Positions 1 through 5,811 of a stretch of DNA of 9,352 bases are shown here, piece by piece. The DNA is taken from the NCBI GenBank assembly GCA_036257535.1, contig DATAFJ010000012.1, positions 1-9,352 on the forward strand, read 5' to 3'. This stretch comes from DATAEE01 sp036257535. Its GTDB lineage: Bacteria; Acidobacteriota; Vicinamibacteria; Vicinamibacterales; 2-12-FULL-66-21. The position numbers were made by a program, and so were the translations under genes. Within the stretch, counting starts at the first letter, position 1, and each line of letters begins with the position of its first letter. The notes beneath the pieces were generated by a model that had not been told where the DNA came from, made no database searches, and worked only from the letters and a program-made list of their open reading frames with translations.

Positions 1-1013
1 CCGACGGCATCTCCGTCACCAACAGCAACGATCTGAACGCCGGCCTGAAGCGGATCGCCGACGACCTCACGTCGTACTACCTGCTCGGCTACTACTCGAC
101 GAACACGAAACTTGACGGCAAGTACCGAAGGATTCGCGTTCGGGTGAAGCGCCCCGGAGTTCAGGTTCGCGCGCGCGAGGGGTATCGGGCCGCGACGGTG
201 GAGGAGATTACCGCCGCCGATCCCAAAGCTGCACCGCGCGCCGCGTCGGGACCGTTCAGCACGAACGTCTCGGCGCCAATCATGCCGGGGGGTTCGGGCG
301 CGGCCGTGTCGCCTGCACTCTCCGCCGCACTTGGACGGTTGTCGCAGATCCGGCCGAACGCGCCCTTTCGCCTCCATGCGATCGGCGTGAAGACGCCGGC
401 CGGCCTTCGCGTCTGGATCGCCGGCGAGCTCGAAACCACGGCGGCGCGTACCGCCTGGGCGTCCGGAGCCGACGTCTCGATCATCGTCAGTGGGTCGGCG
501 GGCGGTGGCGGCGCCGCGCGCGGCGCCATCGAGCCTGGGGCGCGCGGCTTTCTTATTCAGACAAACGCCGGCGACGCAAACGGGGACATGCAGGTCCAAG
601 CGCGCATGAATCCAAAGGGAGGCACGGGGTCGGCGATCGGCGACGCAGTCGCGGTGTCGATGCCGCAGGCCGGAGCTTTTGCCGCGGGCGAGTCGCTCAT
701 CTTCCGCATGAGCAGCGCAAGTGCTCCGCCGCGGCCAGCCGCCGACTTCCGTTTCAACCGCACGGAGCGCATACGCCTGGAAGTGCCGCTCGCAGGCGCG
801 GCGCGCGCATCGAGCGGGCGCGTGCTGGATCGCGCCGGCCAGCCGCTCGAGGTTCCGGTCGCGGTCAGCGAGCGCGAGTCGGATGGACTCAAATGGCTCG
901 TGGCCGACGTCAACCTCGCGCCGCTGTCGAACGGCGATTACGGGATCGAGCTGACGGCGGAACAGGAAGGGAAGTCCGCGACTCTCGTAACCGCGATACG
1001 CGTTGTGCGATGA
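1..1013 (+). CDS. VWFA-related domain protein (Acidobacterial type), 3' part, 5' truncated by window edge
   Basis: The frame is open from base 3 to the TGA at 1011-1013, giving 336 visible residues; the true start lies before the window. Residues 1-60 contain the segment TSYYLLGYYSTNTKLDGKYR followed by IRVRVKRPGVQVRAREGYRA. This is the typical closing part of the Acidobacterial VWFA-related secreted proteins (TIGR03436-like), where the von Willebrand A fold ends and a beta-strand segment finishing in 'R-x-GY' follows. The GTG at 144 is an internal Val codon, not a start, because the family signature continues upstream of it. Residues from about 65 on form a linker rich in Ala, Gly and Ser, then a beta-rich tail ending in a 'GDYGIELTA' segment; I cannot assign this tail to a named domain. 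The protein is probably exported, but its signal peptide is not in the window. The role is unknown; members are numerous in Acidobacteriota. Family confidence is good, function confidence low. Confidence 0.85.
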   Translation, partial: DGISVTNSNDLNAGLKRIADDLTSYYLLGYYSTNTKLDGKYRRIRVRVKRPGVQVRAREGYRAATVEEITAADPKAAPRAASGPFSTNVSAPIMPGGSGAAVSPALSAALGRLSQIRPNAPFRLHAIGVKTPAGLRVWIAGELETTAARTAWASGADVSIIVSGSAGGGGAARGAIEPGARGFLIQTNAGDANGDMQVQARMNPKGGTGSAIGDAVAVSMPQAGAFAAGESLIFRMSSASAPPRPAADFRFNRTERIRLEVPLAGAARASSGRVLDRAGQPLEVPVAVSERESDGLKWLVADVNLAPLSNGDYGIELTAEQEGKSATLVTAIRVVR

Positions 1014-1220
1014 GGGTCTCGCCAGCCGGTAGCGGTGTTCAGTCATTCCGGTCCTTTTGGAGCGACGCCTCTGGAGCCATCCGAGTAGATAGCCAACGAG
1101 CCCAAAGGGGCAGGCACAACACGGGACCGAGCTCGGGCGGTGTGCGCTTCGGCCTCCGAGCGTTCACGGCGTGGGTGACACGGCCGGCGGGCGCGGCCCG
1201 GTACAGCGGGCTAAGAAGGA
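1014..1220. other. Intergenic region without a convincing gene
   Basis: About 207 bases between the VWFA-related gene and the membrane protein gene. No conserved protein or RNA gene is recognised on either strand. Small symmetric elements are present: a CCGAGCTCGG palindrome at 1127-1136 and a short hairpin at 1145-1162 (CGCT-t-CGG pairing with CCGAGCG around a CCT loop). Neither is followed by a T-run, so they are not good intrinsic terminators. A Shine-Dalgarno-like AAGAAGGA lies at the right end (1213-1220). No clear -35/-10 pair was found for the gene at 1221. Confidence 0.5.
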
Positions 1221-1673
1221 ATGGATCCCCATGAGATTCAGCGATTGTTGGTACAGCTAGTGGTGGCCAGAACGCTGCTGGTTGTGACTGCGTTAGCCGA
1301 GACGGGGGTCGGCGTGACCTTGCTGTTGTCACCGCCCCTTGTTGCCGGGTTGTTGCTCGGGGTACCACTCGATGCGCCGGCCGCGTTGATCGTGGGCCGA
1401 ATCACCGGCGCTGCGCTGCTCTCGTTGGGCGCCGCCTGCTGGCTGGCGCGCGATGATGGACCGAGCCGCGCCCGGCGCGGGTTGGTCGCGGCGATGCTGC
1501 TGTATAACTCCGCTGCTGTCGTGGTTCTCGCAAACGCTGGCGCGAGCGTGAGACTCGTCGGCGTTCTGATGTGGCCGGCGGTTGCTCTCCACGCCGTACT
1601 CGCCGTCTGGTGCATCGCGTGCTTGCGCAGTAGGTCGGCGACCGCGTCGGGGCGGGTGAGAACGAACTCGTAA
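1221..1673 (+). CDS. Small four-helix integral membrane protein of unknown function
   Basis: A 150-residue protein with about four hydrophobic segments, at residues 10-35, 38-76 (two segments joined around the GRITGAALLSLGAACWLARD stretch), 88-105 and 112-135. A positively charged loop (SRARRG) lies between helices 2 and 3. The pattern of ETGVGVTLLLSP, GRITGAALLSLG, ACWLARDDG and AMLLYNSAAV resembles a family of conserved hypothetical inner-membrane proteins from diverse bacteria; I know of no function for it. Start choice is uncertain. ATG 1221 directly abuts AAGGA (1216-1220), leaving no normal spacing. GTG 1260 is an alternative in frame and would still keep all helices (see findings). The last 12 residues or so (RSATASGRVRTNS) are polar and may be read-through into neighbouring DNA. 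Codon choice is less strictly G/C-ending than in the genes to the right, and the gene stands alone, which could mean transfer. Confidence is high that it encodes a membrane protein, and nil on its role. Confidence 0.7.
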   Translation: MDPHEIQRLLVQLVVARTLLVVTALAETGVGVTLLLSPPLVAGLLLGVPLDAPAALIVGRITGAALLSLGAACWLARDDGPSRARRGLVAAMLLYNSAAVVVLANAGASVRLVGVLMWPAVALHAVLAVWCIACLRSRSATASGRVRTNS

Positions 1674-1890
1674 AAATGATCCATCTGAGCAGTCACATCG
1701 TTCTGTTCGCACCTGGCGATGAAGGGACGCACCGGCGCGGGCCATCCAGGAGCTCGCCGGTCACGCAGACCGAAGACGCGATCCGATTGCTCGACGGACG
1801 ACACTCCGGTCTTGAACCGCTCGAGAATTTTGGAGATATTTTGGACACTCGAGGGGTCACGAGCGGAAGTACTTGCGAGCGAGAAATTTA
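1626..1890 (-). pseudogene. Possible truncated protein-coding fragment beside the tRNA-Gly 3' end
   Basis: On the minus strand, one frame from about 1890 down to about 1626 reads like natural protein: SVQNISKILERFKTG, then DRVFGLRDRRAPGW, then RPFIARCEQNDVTAQMDHFY and EFVLTRPDAVADLLRKHA. It has balanced composition, an amphipathic-helix pattern and plausible codon use (for example TAC GAG TTC GTT CTC ACC CGC CCC GAC). The frame has no ATG at its head; GTG 1804 is the first candidate start, but the protein-like sequence begins well before it. It then runs without a stop into the antisense of the membrane protein gene, where the composition becomes shadow-like. I read it as a 5'- and 3'-truncated remnant lying between two junctions: the tRNA end and the tail of the plus-strand gene. 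I do not recognise the family. It could instead be a chance open frame in GC-rich DNA. Confidence 0.25.
1820..1853. repeat. Paired ATTTTGGA repeats framed by CTCGAG palindromes
   Basis: ATTTTGGA occurs at 1827-1834 and again at 1838-1845, with an 11-base centre-to-centre distance, about one helical turn. The pair is bracketed by CTCGAG at 1820-1825 and 1848-1853. It is AT-rich in a GC-rich setting. The arrangement could be a tandem protein-binding site or simply part of the possible coding fragment that overlaps it. Confidence 0.3.
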
Positions 1891-1891
1891 G

Positions 1892-1965
1892 TGGAGCGGG
1901 CTACGGGAATCGAACCCGTCTAGCTGGCTTGGGAAGCCAGAGCATTACCACTATGCTAAGCCCGC
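1892..1965 (-). tRNA. tRNA-Gly, anticodon CCC
   Basis: Read on the minus strand, the 74 bases fold as a complete cloverleaf. The acceptor stem GCGGGCT pairs perfectly with AGCCCGC, then come discriminator T and an encoded CCA (1892-1894 on the plus strand as TGG). The D stem is GCAT/ATGC with loop AGTGGTA. The anticodon stem CTGGC/GCCAG encloses loop TTCCCAA, giving anticodon CCC (plus-strand positions 1931-1933), which reads GGG codons as glycine. The variable loop is CTAG. The T stem ACGGG/CCCGT encloses TTCGATT. All stems pair without mismatch, so it should be functional. It follows the minus-strand phosphomannomutase gene but has its own promoter just upstream. No clear terminator hairpin is seen below 1892. 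Confidence 0.97.
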
Positions 1966-1976
1966 AACACGACGAA

Positions 1977-1985
1977 ATTATACCA
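1977..1985 (-). promoter_or_regulatory. Extended -10 promoter element of the tRNA-Gly gene
   Basis: On the minus strand the sequence is TGGTATAAT: a perfect TATAAT (1977-1982) preceded by the extended -10 TGn. The predicted transcription start is a few bases before the mature tRNA 5' end at 1965, as expected for a tRNA gene. No good TTGACA-like -35 is found 16-18 bases upstream, where an 8-bp tandem repeat lies instead; the extended -10 may compensate. Confidence 0.7.
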
Positions 1986-2016
1986 TCTGGCGATCTGGCG
2001 ACCTGGTGATCTGGTG
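1985..2016. repeat. Four-unit 8-bp tandem repeat (consensus ATCTGGYG)
   Basis: The units are ATCTGGCG (1985-1992), ATCTGGCG (1993-2000), ACCTGGTG (2001-2008) and ATCTGGTG (2009-2016), followed by a partial ATG. Only two positions vary, C/T at unit positions 2 and 7. The array fills almost all the space between the phosphomannomutase stop codon (2024) and the tRNA -10 element. It could be a slippage-prone intergenic repeat or a binding array upstream of the tRNA promoter. Confidence 0.85.
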
Positions 2017-2023
2017 ATGTCCG

Positions 2024-3379
2024 TCAGGACCGGATGAACGCCAGAACTTCGTCGCGGCGCCGGACCATGATCTCCTCGGTGAGTCCCTCGAGGTTCAGCC
2101 GCAGCAGTGGTTCCGTGTTCGACGGCCGCACGTTGAAATGCCAGTCGTCATACTCGACTGAGATCCCGTCGAGCCTCGACTCACGTCCGTCGGCGTACTT
2201 GGCGGCCAGCCCTTCGATCTTCGCCTCCGCCGTCTTCATGTCGGGCACCTTCGTGTTGATCTCGCCAGAAATGAAGTACTTCTCGCGCAGCGGCTCCAGC
2301 AGCTCCGCCAGCGTCTGCCCCTTGCGGGACATCAGTTCCAGGATCAGCAGCGCTGGAATGAACCCGTTGTCGGCGTAGAAGTTGTCGCGGAAGTAGTAGT
2401 GCCCCGTGACTTCGCCGCCGAAGATCGCGTTCTCCTCCCGCATCCGGCGCTTGAAGAACGCGTGGCCGACGCGGTTGAGAAGCGCCGTGCCGCCGTACCG
2501 CGCGGCGACGTCCCTGACGGCGTAGCTCGCCCGTAAGTCATAGATGATTCTTGAGCCTGGATGCTTCATCAGGAACGCCTCCGCGAGGAGCGCGGTGATG
2601 AAGTCCCCCGCGATGAACTCGCCGTTCCCGTCAATGAAGAAGCAGCGATCGGCGTCGCCGTCCCAGGCAATGCCGGCGTCCGCCTTGTCTCTCATCACGC
2701 GCTCGACGATATCGCGGCGGTTTTCCTCGATCAGCGGATTCGCTTCGTGATTGGGGAACGTTCCGTCCACCTCGAAGCAGAGCCTCGTCGTCTTGCAGGG
2801 CAGCCGGTCGAAGACAGGAGGCGCCACGAGCCCCGCGATCCCGCTGCCCCCGTCGAGGACGACGTTGAAGGGTTTAATGACGCCGATGTCGATGAACGAC
2901 AGCACGTGATCGACGTACTCGTTCAGAATCGCGCGGGTGGCAAGGCTCCCTTGCGATCGTAACGGATTCGGAATGCTCTTGCCTACGACCATGTCGCGGA
3001 TGTCACCGATGCCGGCGTCGCCGCTCAGTGGAAACGCTTCCCGGCGAACGAGCTTCATCCCGATGTATTCCTTCGGGTTGTGCGACGCCGTGATCTGCGC
3101 GCCGCCATCGTGCCCGTCGCGCGCGACCGCATAGTACAGCATGTCCGTCGCGATCAGCCCGTAGTCGACCACGTCCGCGCCCTGCGCCCGCGCGCCGTCG
3201 ATGAAGGCGGCCGCAATCGATGGAGCCGAGATCCGCATGTCCCGCCCGACGGCAATCCGCCCCGGCTTGAGGTACGCCACGAAGGCGCGCCCGATCTCCC
3301 GCGCCGCCGCTTCGTCGATCTCCCGTGGATAGATACCGCGGATGTCGTACGCCTTGAAAACGCCCGGATCGAGATTCAT
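2024..3379 (-). CDS. manB: Phosphomannomutase / phosphoglucomutase
   Basis: A 451-residue cytoplasmic enzyme of the alpha-D-phosphohexomutase superfamily, which interconverts hexose-6-phosphate and hexose-1-phosphate (mannose and/or glucose forms). All four signature regions are present: the phosphoserine loop TASHNP with Ser99; the metal-binding DGDADR (240-245); the sugar-specificity loop GGEVTGHYYFR (321-331); and the phosphate-binding RPSNTEP (418-424). Length fits the bacterial PMM/PGM group (about 450-465). The N-terminal FKAYDIRGIYP is also typical. ATG 3379 overlaps the stop of the upstream nucleotidyltransferase by four bases (ATGA), so translation is probably coupled; there is no strong Shine-Dalgarno of its own. 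With its neighbour it would supply mannose-1-phosphate for GDP-mannose. Substrate preference between mannose and glucose cannot be read from the sequence, so the symbol is by analogy. Confidence 0.93.
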   Translation of the reverse strand: MNLDPGVFKAYDIRGIYPREIDEAAAREIGRAFVAYLKPGRIAVGRDMRISAPSIAAAFIDGARAQGADVVDYGLIATDMLYYAVARDGHDGGAQITASHNPKEYIGMKLVRREAFPLSGDAGIGDIRDMVVGKSIPNPLRSQGSLATRAILNEYVDHVLSFIDIGVIKPFNVVLDGGSGIAGLVAPPVFDRLPCKTTRLCFEVDGTFPNHEANPLIEENRRDIVERVMRDKADAGIAWDGDADRCFFIDGNGEFIAGDFITALLAEAFLMKHPGSRIIYDLRASYAVRDVAARYGGTALLNRVGHAFFKRRMREENAIFGGEVTGHYYFRDNFYADNGFIPALLILELMSRKGQTLAELLEPLREKYFISGEINTKVPDMKTAEAKIEGLAAKYADGRESRLDGISVEYDDWHFNVRPSNTEPLLRLNLEGLTEEIMVRRRDEVLAFIRS

Positions 3380-4431
3380 ATTCTGGAGAAATCCGTGAGT
3401 ACCGACTTATCGCCCAGCACAGCGCCGGAATTCACGGTCGCGGAGCGCCCGATGTGGCAGTTGCGGCCGAGGATAGCCTGCCTGACGCTGGCCTCGCGGC
3501 CGATCCACGTATTGGCCCACACGATGGCGCCGTCCACCACTGCCTCCTCCTCGACGTGAGCCTGCTTGCCGATCACGGAGTAGGGAAGGAGGCGCGCCCC
3601 CGCTTTCACGACCGCCCCTGAATCGACGAAGCACGGTCCTTCGACGACGGCGCCCGGCTCGACGCGCGCGTCAGCCGCGATCCATGCGGCGTTCGCGCCG
3701 TTCGTGAAGGGCGGCGCCACGAACCGTCCGTCCATGATGTCGCGGTGGACCTGTAAGTACTTTGCAGGCGTCCCGATGTCGATCCAGTAGCCGCGATCCA
3801 CGTACGCGACGAACGTCTCGCCGCGCTCGACGAGCGACGGAAAGTAGCTGCGTTCGATCGACCAGGCGGTGTCGGCAGGAATGCGGTCGAAGGTGTCCGG
3901 CTCGAGCACGTAGATGCCGGCATTAATCGTGTCGCAGGTGATTTGATCCGGCGACGGCTTCTCGAGAAACCGGTGCACATTGCCTGCGGAATCCGTCTCG
4001 ACGAGTCCGTACGCGCTCGGATTTTCGACCGGTGTCAACACGATCGTCGCCTTCGCGCGCCGCTCCCGATGCAGACGCAGGACCGCCGGCAGATCGATAG
4101 CCGTCATCACGTCGCCGTTGAGAACGACGACGGAGTCGGACAGATACTGCTCCGCGTACTTGACGGCGCCGGCCGTGCCGAGCGGAACCGGCTCGACCAC
4201 ATAGCGGAGGCGGACGCCTTGTGCGTCGCCGTCGCCGAACATCTCTTCGATGCGGCGAGGCTGGTAATTCAGGCTAAGGATGACTTCGTCGATCTCAGGG
4301 AGCTTCCGCAGCAGGTCGAGCTGGTACTGGAGGAACGGCCGATCGAAGATCGGCACGATCGGCTTCGGCGTGTGGACCGTCAACGGCCGCAGTCGCGTGC
4401 CTTTGCCTCCGGCCAGCAGGATGGCCTTCAT
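3376..4431 (-). CDS. Sugar-nucleotidyltransferase, mannose-1-phosphate guanylyltransferase-like
   Basis: A 351-residue protein in two parts. The N-terminal Rossmann-like nucleotidyltransferase domain (about 1-235) has the signature GGKGTRLRPLT (8-18), the lysine of TPKP, the metal-binding LNGD (Asp107), FLEKP (155-159), NAGIY (170-174) and DIGTP (218-222). The C-terminal left-handed beta-helix (about 250-350) consists of hexapeptide-type repeats such as ARVEPGAVVEGP and ASVRQAILGRNCHIG. This build matches GMPPB-like mannose-1-phosphate guanylyltransferases, which make GDP-mannose from GTP; UDP- or dTDP-glucose pyrophosphorylase activity is the alternative. Pairing with a phosphomannomutase immediately downstream (ATGA overlap) favours the mannose reading. 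The start was placed at ATG 4431 because family members begin MKAxLLAGG; a TTG four codons earlier (4443) is possible. A possible minus-strand -10 (TATGAT, plus-strand 4443-4448) lies close to this ATG, suggesting a very short leader. Confidence 0.9.
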   Translation of the reverse strand: MKAILLAGGKGTRLRPLTVHTPKPIVPIFDRPFLQYQLDLLRKLPEIDEVILSLNYQPRRIEEMFGDGDAQGVRLRYVVEPVPLGTAGAVKYAEQYLSDSVVVLNGDVMTAIDLPAVLRLHRERRAKATIVLTPVENPSAYGLVETDSAGNVHRFLEKPSPDQITCDTINAGIYVLEPDTFDRIPADTAWSIERSYFPSLVERGETFVAYVDRGYWIDIGTPAKYLQVHRDIMDGRFVAPPFTNGANAAWIAADARVEPGAVVEGPCFVDSGAVVKAGARLLPYSVIGKQAHVEEEAVVDGAIVWANTWIGREASVRQAILGRNCHIGRSATVNSGAVLGDKSVLTDFSRI

Positions 4432-4459
4432 GACAATCGGCAATCATATCATCTAGAAT
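4430..4459 (+). promoter_or_regulatory. Candidate sigma-70-type promoter for pgsA in the divergent intergenic region
   Basis: ATGACA (4430-4435, 5 of 6 to TTGACA), an 18-base spacer and TAGAAT (4454-4459, 5 of 6 to TATAAT) lie ahead of pgsA, whose ATG is at 4477. The -35 overlaps the start codon of the divergent nucleotidyltransferase gene. On the other strand TATGAT (4443-4448) could be the -10 for that gene, though its -35 position (GGCTGC) is poor. The two candidate promoters would overlap face to face in 45 bases, so mutual interference is plausible. Confidence 0.45.
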
Positions 4460-4476
4460 GAAGCGGCAGCCGACGC

Positions 4477-5145
4477 ATGAACCTGCCAAACACGCTCACG
4501 CTCGCGCGGCTGTTCCTGGTGCCGCTTCTGGTCGTCGTCCTGCTGACGAAGTTCGAAGGGCGATTGATCCTGGGCGTCCGGAAGGAGCTCGTAGGCGCCG
4601 CGATCTTCGCGATCGCCTCACTGACCGATTGGCTCGACGGCTACCTCGCGCGCCGGCGCAAGCAGGTCACCGTTCTCGGCCAGCTCATGGACCCGCTCGC
4701 CGACAAGCTGCTCATCACGGCAGCGCTCATCTCGCTGATTCAAATGGATCTCGCGCCAGCGTGGATGGTCGCTGTGATTCTCGGGCGGGAGTTCGCCGTC
4801 ACCGTGCTGCGGAGCGTCGCGTACGCGCGCCACGTCAGCATCCCGGCATCACCGCTCGGGAAGTTCAAGATGGCGGCTGAAGTCATGGCAATCCTGCTGC
4901 TCATCCTGGGCACTGATCACCTGCAGCAATTCGTGATCGTTGGGCGGGTGGCGTTGTGGGTGGCGATGGGGGCGGCGGTCGTCTCGGGCGTCGACTACTA
5001 CCGCCGCTTCCAGCAGGTGCTCTCGCCGAAGCCGCTAGCGATGGAGGGCGATAAGGTCGCCGGCATACACCGCGTCCCGCGCCCCTTCCAGGCGGACCAT
5101 GGCGGTTTCGGCGCTCACCGAGATCGCCGTGCCGCGGGCGACTGA
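4477..5145 (+). CDS. pgsA: CDP-diacylglycerol--glycerol-3-phosphate 3-phosphatidyltransferase
   Basis: An integral membrane enzyme that transfers phosphatidyl from CDP-diacylglycerol to glycerol-3-phosphate, the committed step to phosphatidylglycerol and cardiolipin. The CDP-alcohol phosphatidyltransferase signature is complete: D51-x2-D54-G-x2-A-R59-x8-G68-x3-D72-x3-D76. The start MNLPNTLTLARL is canonical for PgsA, so ATG 4477 is well supported even though the Shine-Dalgarno is weak. Hydrophobic segments lie near residues 8-24, 38-50, 78-90, 95-112, 133-147 and 150-170, as expected. The last clearly family-like part is VDYYRRFQQVL (172-182). The remaining 40 residues or so are polar and Arg/Gly-rich. 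From residue about 187 onward the DNA is antisense to the end of the convergent exported-protein gene, so the tail may be non-conserved read-through. Usual length is about 180-200 residues; here it is 222. Confidence 0.93.
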   Translation: MNLPNTLTLARLFLVPLLVVVLLTKFEGRLILGVRKELVGAAIFAIASLTDWLDGYLARRRKQVTVLGQLMDPLADKLLITAALISLIQMDLAPAWMVAVILGREFAVTVLRSVAYARHVSIPASPLGKFKMAAEVMAILLLILGTDHLQQFVIVGRVALWVAMGAAVVSGVDYYRRFQQVLSPKPLAMEGDKVAGIHRVPRPFQADHGGFGAHRDRRAAGD

Positions 5146-5811
5146 CAGGATCGGGCCCGTCCCGTTCACCCCACGCCGGAACACTGTGAGCTGCTGACCC
5201 GGCTTGAGCCCGTGGTCGCTGCCGCGGTCGATCACCATGAGGTTCGAACCCGCGCCCATCGCACGTCTCTCGTCGCCAAAGAGGATGTGCCCAGGATTGG
5301 CGAAGTCCGGCTCGCCAGGCGGCAGCGGCTTCGGCTCGGCCGGCGCCGCGCTGTACGGCTCGAGGTAGTCGCCAATCTCGTATCCCGCGCAGGCGTAGAG
5401 GGAATCCGCGACCGCCTGATCGGCCTCGACCCTCACGATCTTGATCCAGCCCAGCGTGTGGATACCGATCGGTTCGCCTGGAACCCACTTGCCGCGGTCC
5501 ATGGGCGGAATGATGCGGCGCACGTAGTACTCCTGGCCGACGGCGATTCCCTGGTCGGTCCCGGCGTTGACGATGAGGCCGTGATAGGGAGGGATGAGGC
5601 CCGTCGTCTCCCGCTCGGATCCGGTCAATGTGAGCACCGTCGAGGGCATGCCGTACACCGCGCGCGGGCCGCACGCGATGTCCAGCTCCCCGGAGCGGGG
5701 CTGGCCGCCGCGGCTCGGCGCGAGCTGCGCCGCCGCAGGCGCGGCACACAGGATCGAGAACAACGCCGCCGCCGCCGAATACCGTGTACTACGAGACATT
5801 GGATTTTGCAT
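5035..5811 (-). CDS. Exported protein with two similar beta-rich halves, unknown function
   Basis: A 258-residue protein when started at ATG 5811, which has AAGG a few bases upstream and overlaps the bamD 3' end by 23 bases. An ATG at 5799 is the alternative start. The N-terminus is a signal peptide: Arg-containing start, hydrophobic core YSAAAALFSILCAAPAAAQ (11-29), likely cleavage after Ala28 (AAA-Q). The mature part contains an apparent duplication. GLIVNAGTDQGIAVGQEYYV (78-97) resembles NLMVIDRGSDHGLKPGQQLT (190-209); each is followed by a strand-rich stretch ending in GDYL (147-150) or GDLI (251-254). The two halves are joined by a Pro/Glu-rich linker (154-172). The 'D-x-G-x-x-x-G-[IL]-x-x-G-x-x-[FY]' pattern resembles small beta-barrel repeats seen in some exported Gram-negative proteins. 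The mature part has two cysteines (47 and 141). As the last gene after bamD it may act at the envelope or outer membrane; function unknown. Confidence 0.8.
   Translation of the reverse strand: MQNPMSRSTRYSAAAALFSILCAAPAAAQLAPSRGGQPRSGELDIACGPRAVYGMPSTVLTLTGSERETTGLIPPYHGLIVNAGTDQGIAVGQEYYVRRIIPPMDRGKWVPGEPIGIHTLGWIKIVRVEADQAVADSLYACAGYEIGDYLEPYSAAPAEPKPLPPGEPDFANPGHILFGDERRAMGAGSNLMVIDRGSDHGLKPGQQLTVFRRGVNGTGPILSVARGTAISVSAETAMVRLEGARDAVYAGDLIALHR

Noticed and set aside
1892..1965. tRNA-Gly as attachment site of an integrated element
   Set aside because: No integrase and no second copy of the tRNA 3' end in the window; kept only as a possibility in the finding on the adjacent fragment.
1985..2016. 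CRISPR-type array
   Set aside because: Repeats are 8 bases, directly adjacent, without spacers; this is a simple tandem repeat.
2019..2030. Small hairpin GTCC-GTCA-GGAC over the phosphomannomutase stop codon
   Set aside because: Only four pairs and no T-tract; too weak to call a terminator.
3943..4461. Plus-strand frame of 172 codons opposite the nucleotidyltransferase
   Set aside because: Antisense shadow with no signal, motif or ribosome site; the minus strand has all catalytic signatures.
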